DNA of 22,251 nt from positions 1 through 22,251 of the IMG/VR virus record IMGVR_UViG_3300006641_000203; one strand, given 5' to 3'. The translations under genes and the position numbers were made by a program. The notes beneath the pieces are model-generated. The model was not told the origin of the DNA, made no database searches, and worked only from the letters and a program-made list of their open reading frames with translations. The first letter of the stretch is position 1. The number at the start of each line of letters is the position of its first letter. Origin of the DNA: a virus. Below are positions 19,911-22,251 of this stretch, piece after piece.

Positions 19911-21961
19911 TACCAGTTGCTCACGGTAGCTCCGCTCTTGGTCTTCGCCACAGGGGCGGAAGACGAGTCAACATTCTTCGGAAACACCAATTTCGAGTTC
20001 GGTTCGTACTTCGCAAAATAGCTGCGAAGCTCTTGCGGGGAATGGTAGCGGAGATTGGTGGCGCCTACAGTGAACGTCCACTTCCCATCGGAGTCCTGTG
20101 ACCATTTTCCCGCGCCGGGGTCGTTTTTGGCGTAGATGCTGCCGTCACTGAACGTAATGTGGTTGGGCTTCTTGTAGGTGTCTGCCAGGTGCCCCCGGTC
20201 ATCGGGTTTAATCTTGCCGGACTCAACGTCTTTCCATGCGCCGCGCAAGTCATACGTCGCCAACTCGTCGTCGGTATGCCCGTTGCTGCGCTTGTCTGCC
20301 CACTCCCTAAAGCGTTTTTCTTCTTCAGGCGACAGTTTGGTGTACTGGTTATTATCGACGGGCGGCGCTGCGGGCGTTGCCGCTGTGGGGCTGTCACCGC
20401 CGCCTTTCTTCAGGTTCAGGAACTTCGCCCGCACTTCTTGGCGCGAGTCCTCGAAGCCCTGGAGGCGGTTGTCCATTTCCTGCTTGGCCGCGGAGATCGC
20501 CGCTTTGAAAGCGTCGGGCGCCTGGGCGGTGTTGATGATCTTGTCGAACTCCGCACGTGCCGTGTCGGTTGTCACGCCGCCACCGGTGGCAGTCGTCACA
20601 ATGCGCGCGTACTCGTTGCGGAAACCGTTCACGTACGTGTTGAACGCGGCCAGGTCGGGGTCGTCCGTGCCGGCCGTTTTCCCCGCGTTGACCCAGCGGT
20701 TGAAAATCGGTACGCCGGTATTGTCGACCTTGCCGGCGAACTCCAGTGCCTTGTCCGCATTCATCTTGGCAGTTTTCTCGAACGCGGAGATCTTCTGGCC
20801 CTGCGCTTCGAGCTGACGGTAGCCGCTCAACACCGCCTTGTTCATGGTGGCGCGGGCGGCGGCTTCGGCCGACGTATCGCCAGCATCCGCAGCCTGCTGC
20901 GTGGCTTCCTCGATGATGTCGAGCCGTGCCTTGACGCCCTTCGCCCCGCGGCCGAGTGCCGGCAGCGAGCCGTCGATGTTGTACTGCGCCGCGGCGCGCG
21001 ACAGGGCTTCGGGCGACAAGTCCGGTGTGGCGGCGTCGGCCACGTCCTGGCGAGCCTGCGCGCCTGCTTGCGCCTTGGCACCGGCAATGCGGATCTGCTG
21101 CGCCTCCACGTCTGGCGGTAGCAGTTTCGAGGCGTCCGGCGCCTGGTAGAGCACCTGCCCTGTCGGCGTCACTAACGCGCCACCATGCCCGATGGTTTTC
21201 GGCGCGTTCTGCGTGTTGAGCGTATTCAACTGCCCGTTCAGCGTCTGGATGCGCTGGTCGCTGGCGTTCAGCAGCGTTGTGAACTTCTCCAGCCCAGCCT
21301 GTGTAGTAATGCGGCTGGCCGCTTCGGCGAGGTTCTGCCGCTTCTGGTTTTCGAGGTCAAGCAAGCGCTGCGTCTGCGCGATCTGAGTCTGAACCATCGT
21401 GCTTGGCCCGCTGTCGCCCAGTGGGTCGCCCAGTGGGTCGCCCGCGGCAGCTTGGAGCTTCGCAGTACGGTTGGCGATGAGCGCCGCAGAGCGCGCGGGA
21501 TCTGTGAACGCGGGGATGGCCGCGGCGCTACCACCGCGCGCCATCTGCACCGTGGCTGAGTCGATCAGCGGCACGAGCGTTTCGCTCGGCGCTTTGCCGA
21601 TGAACTCCTGCATGTTCGGCGCAATGTCCTGGCCCGTCGCCTTTTTGAACTGCGCGAACATGACGGGAAGCTGCGTTTTGCGGGTCTGCGGATCCATGCC
21701 AGCAGCGTCGCGCAGCAAAGCCATGAACTCCAGGCCCTGCGCGTCCTGCTTGGTGGCATCAGCCGCGGGGGCCAGCGCTGCGCTGATGGCTTTGGAATCG
21801 GCCATCGCGCCTTGGATCTGCTGAAGCGCGATGTCCTGCTTCTGCCTCTCGAGGTCGATGGTCTGTTGGTGCTGCTCCAGCGCAAGATCTTGCTGCCGCA
21901 AACGGCGACCGGCCTGCAGACCTTCTGCCAACCCGCCGAATAGTGAGCCGATGCCAGCCAT
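19910..21961 (-). CDS. Internal virion protein, coiled-coil type (683 aa)
   Basis: The ATG at 21961 overlaps the upstream TGA (TGATG); the earlier start at 22099 gives an arginine-rich shadow of the neighbour. It begins MAGIGSLFGGLAEGLQAGRR and continues in a Gln-rich coiled coil (LALEQHQQTIDLERQKQDIA). The long helical centre includes a small GDPLGDPLGD repeat. A distinct C-terminal domain of about 120 residues from YTKLSPEEEKRFREWADK through LADTYKKPNHITFSDGSIY to LRSYFAKYEP is a module I associate with phage structural proteins. It is probably ejected with the DNA or sits in the portal vertex; this is by position and composition. Confidence 0.75.
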   Translation of the reverse strand: MAGIGSLFGGLAEGLQAGRRLRQQDLALEQHQQTIDLERQKQDIALQQIQGAMADSKAISAALAPAADATKQDAQGLEFMALLRDAAGMDPQTRKTQLPVMFAQFKKATGQDIAPNMQEFIGKAPSETLVPLIDSATVQMARGGSAAAIPAFTDPARSAALIANRTAKLQAAAGDPLGDPLGDSGPSTMVQTQIAQTQRLLDLENQKRQNLAEAASRITTQAGLEKFTTLLNASDQRIQTLNGQLNTLNTQNAPKTIGHGGALVTPTGQVLYQAPDASKLLPPDVEAQQIRIAGAKAQAGAQARQDVADAATPDLSPEALSRAAAQYNIDGSLPALGRGAKGVKARLDIIEEATQQAADAGDTSAEAAARATMNKAVLSGYRQLEAQGQKISAFEKTAKMNADKALEFAGKVDNTGVPIFNRWVNAGKTAGTDDPDLAAFNTYVNGFRNEYARIVTTATGGGVTTDTARAEFDKIINTAQAPDAFKAAISAAKQEMDNRLQGFEDSRQEVRAKFLNLKKGGGDSPTAATPAAPPVDNNQYTKLSPEEEKRFREWADKRSNGHTDDELATYDLRGAWKDVESGKIKPDDRGHLADTYKKPNHITFSDGSIYAKNDPGAGKWSQDSDGKWTFTVGATNLRYHSPQELRSYFAKYEPNSKLVFPKNVDSSSAPVAKTKSGATVSNW
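21413..21443. repeat. 12-base tandem repeat inside the internal virion gene
   Basis: GTCGCCCAGTGG occurs twice head to tail (21413-21424, 21425-21436), followed by a partial third unit. It codes for GDPL-GDPL-GD on the minus strand, in frame, so copy number can vary without breaking the gene. Confidence 0.8.
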
Positions 21962-22251
21962 CAGAAATACCCGTACTGGTCGCCTTGCGACTGCCAGTAA
22001 CTGCCGCCGCCCCCGCCGCCGCCGAACAAATTGCCGACGCCTTTGCCGAAGTTCGAGCCGCCGATGATTGTTCCCGCCAAATTGCCAATGCCGCCCCAAA
22101 AGGCGTTGTTGCTTTGGACTTCGGCCTGGTACTGCTGACTGCGCATCTGGTTGTCACCCTGCACAATCGCGTTGTAGCCCCCAGCGTTCATGAACAACTG
22201 GCCGATGCCGGGCAGCGGTGCCTGCGAAATGCCGAGCGCGGTCTGGATGCC
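21961..22251 (-). CDS. Internal virion protein, C-terminal part (partial)
   Basis: The frame is open to the window edge, so this is the last 96 residues of a protein that starts beyond 22251. It has GIQTALGISQAPLPGIGQ, AIVQGDNQMRSQQYQAEVQ, a Gly-rich hydrophobic stretch (NLAGTIIGGSNFGKGVGNL) and a glycine run before YWQSQGDQYGYF. The Gln-rich helix plus Gly-rich tail recalls small internal core proteins in the place of T7 gp14. Its stop overlaps the next start, so the three virion genes are translationally linked. Confidence 0.65.
   Translation of the reverse strand, partial: GIQTALGISQAPLPGIGQLFMNAGGYNAIVQGDNQMRSQQYQAEVQSNNAFWGGIGNLAGTIIGGSNFGKGVGNLFGGGGGGGSYWQSQGDQYGYF

Noticed and set aside
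19002-20021. Plus-strand frame (339 codons) opposite the virion genes
   Set aside because: An Arg/His/Leu-rich shadow of the minus-strand virion genes, without ribosome binding site or domain.
1-22251. CRISPR array, tRNA, rRNA, reverse transcriptase/diversity-generating repeat, integrase or transposase
   Set aside because: Looked for and not seen. No regularly spaced repeats, cloverleaf-type sequences or matching protein motifs were found by eye. Small RNAs cannot be excluded without a covariance search.

Overview
The window is part of a tailed-phage genome (or prophage) from a G+C-rich bacterium, most likely a proteobacterium. The evidence is a virion/lysis block ending in a GH24 endolysin and a nested two-protein spanin pair, which implies a Gram-negative host. 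Other evidence is a complete phage replication module and tightly packed genes that mostly overlap by 4 bases (ATGA/GTGA). There is no integrase, tRNA, rRNA or CRISPR array in the window, so lifestyle is not decided. The ejection-type virion proteins suggest a podovirus, but this is inference.

Layout. (1) 1-433 is gene-free and holds two copies of a TGTGGCCACA palindrome. (2) 434-1025, minus strand: two overlapping frames that together look like one Nu1-type helix-turn-helix protein plus a terminase-small-subunit-like C-terminal part. Either they are separate genes or one gene is frameshifted. (3) 1109-3191, plus strand: a probable early operon of seven small, mostly unrecognised genes ending in an XRE-type regulator. 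It is read from a promoter whose spacer carries the third palindrome, and several genes are preceded by hairpins and near-identical leaders. (4) 3192-3392: an intergenic region between convergent operons with an AT-rich dyad and GTTAAGAT repeats, a candidate replication origin. (5) 6385-3393, minus strand: a GNAT-like (possibly Mom-like) protein, a Cro-like regulator and a large Prim-Pol/SF3 primase-helicase.

(6) 6411-16590, plus strand: a long replication operon. It encodes a DUF2800 RecB/Cas4-like nuclease, a DUF2815 ssDNA-binding protein, a family A DNA polymerase with proofreading domain, an HNH-AP2 endonuclease of foreign composition, a VRR-NUC nuclease and an SNF2-type helicase. These are mixed with many small zinc-ribbon, coiled-coil and tiny membrane proteins. 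(7) 22251-16484, minus strand: the end of the late operon, with three virion proteins of ejection type, a 25-residue membrane peptide, endolysin, holin-like protein, a small unknown protein, and Rz/Rz1 spanins. It converges with and overlaps the end of the replication operon.

If the genome is circular or circularly permuted, the minus-strand terminase-like frames at 434-1025 would be the head of the same leftward late operon whose tail is at 22251-16484. The divergent region 1026-1173 would then be the early/late control point. The nuclease, SSB, polymerase, VRR-NUC, SNF2 helicase and primase-helicase form a self-sufficient replication/recombination set.
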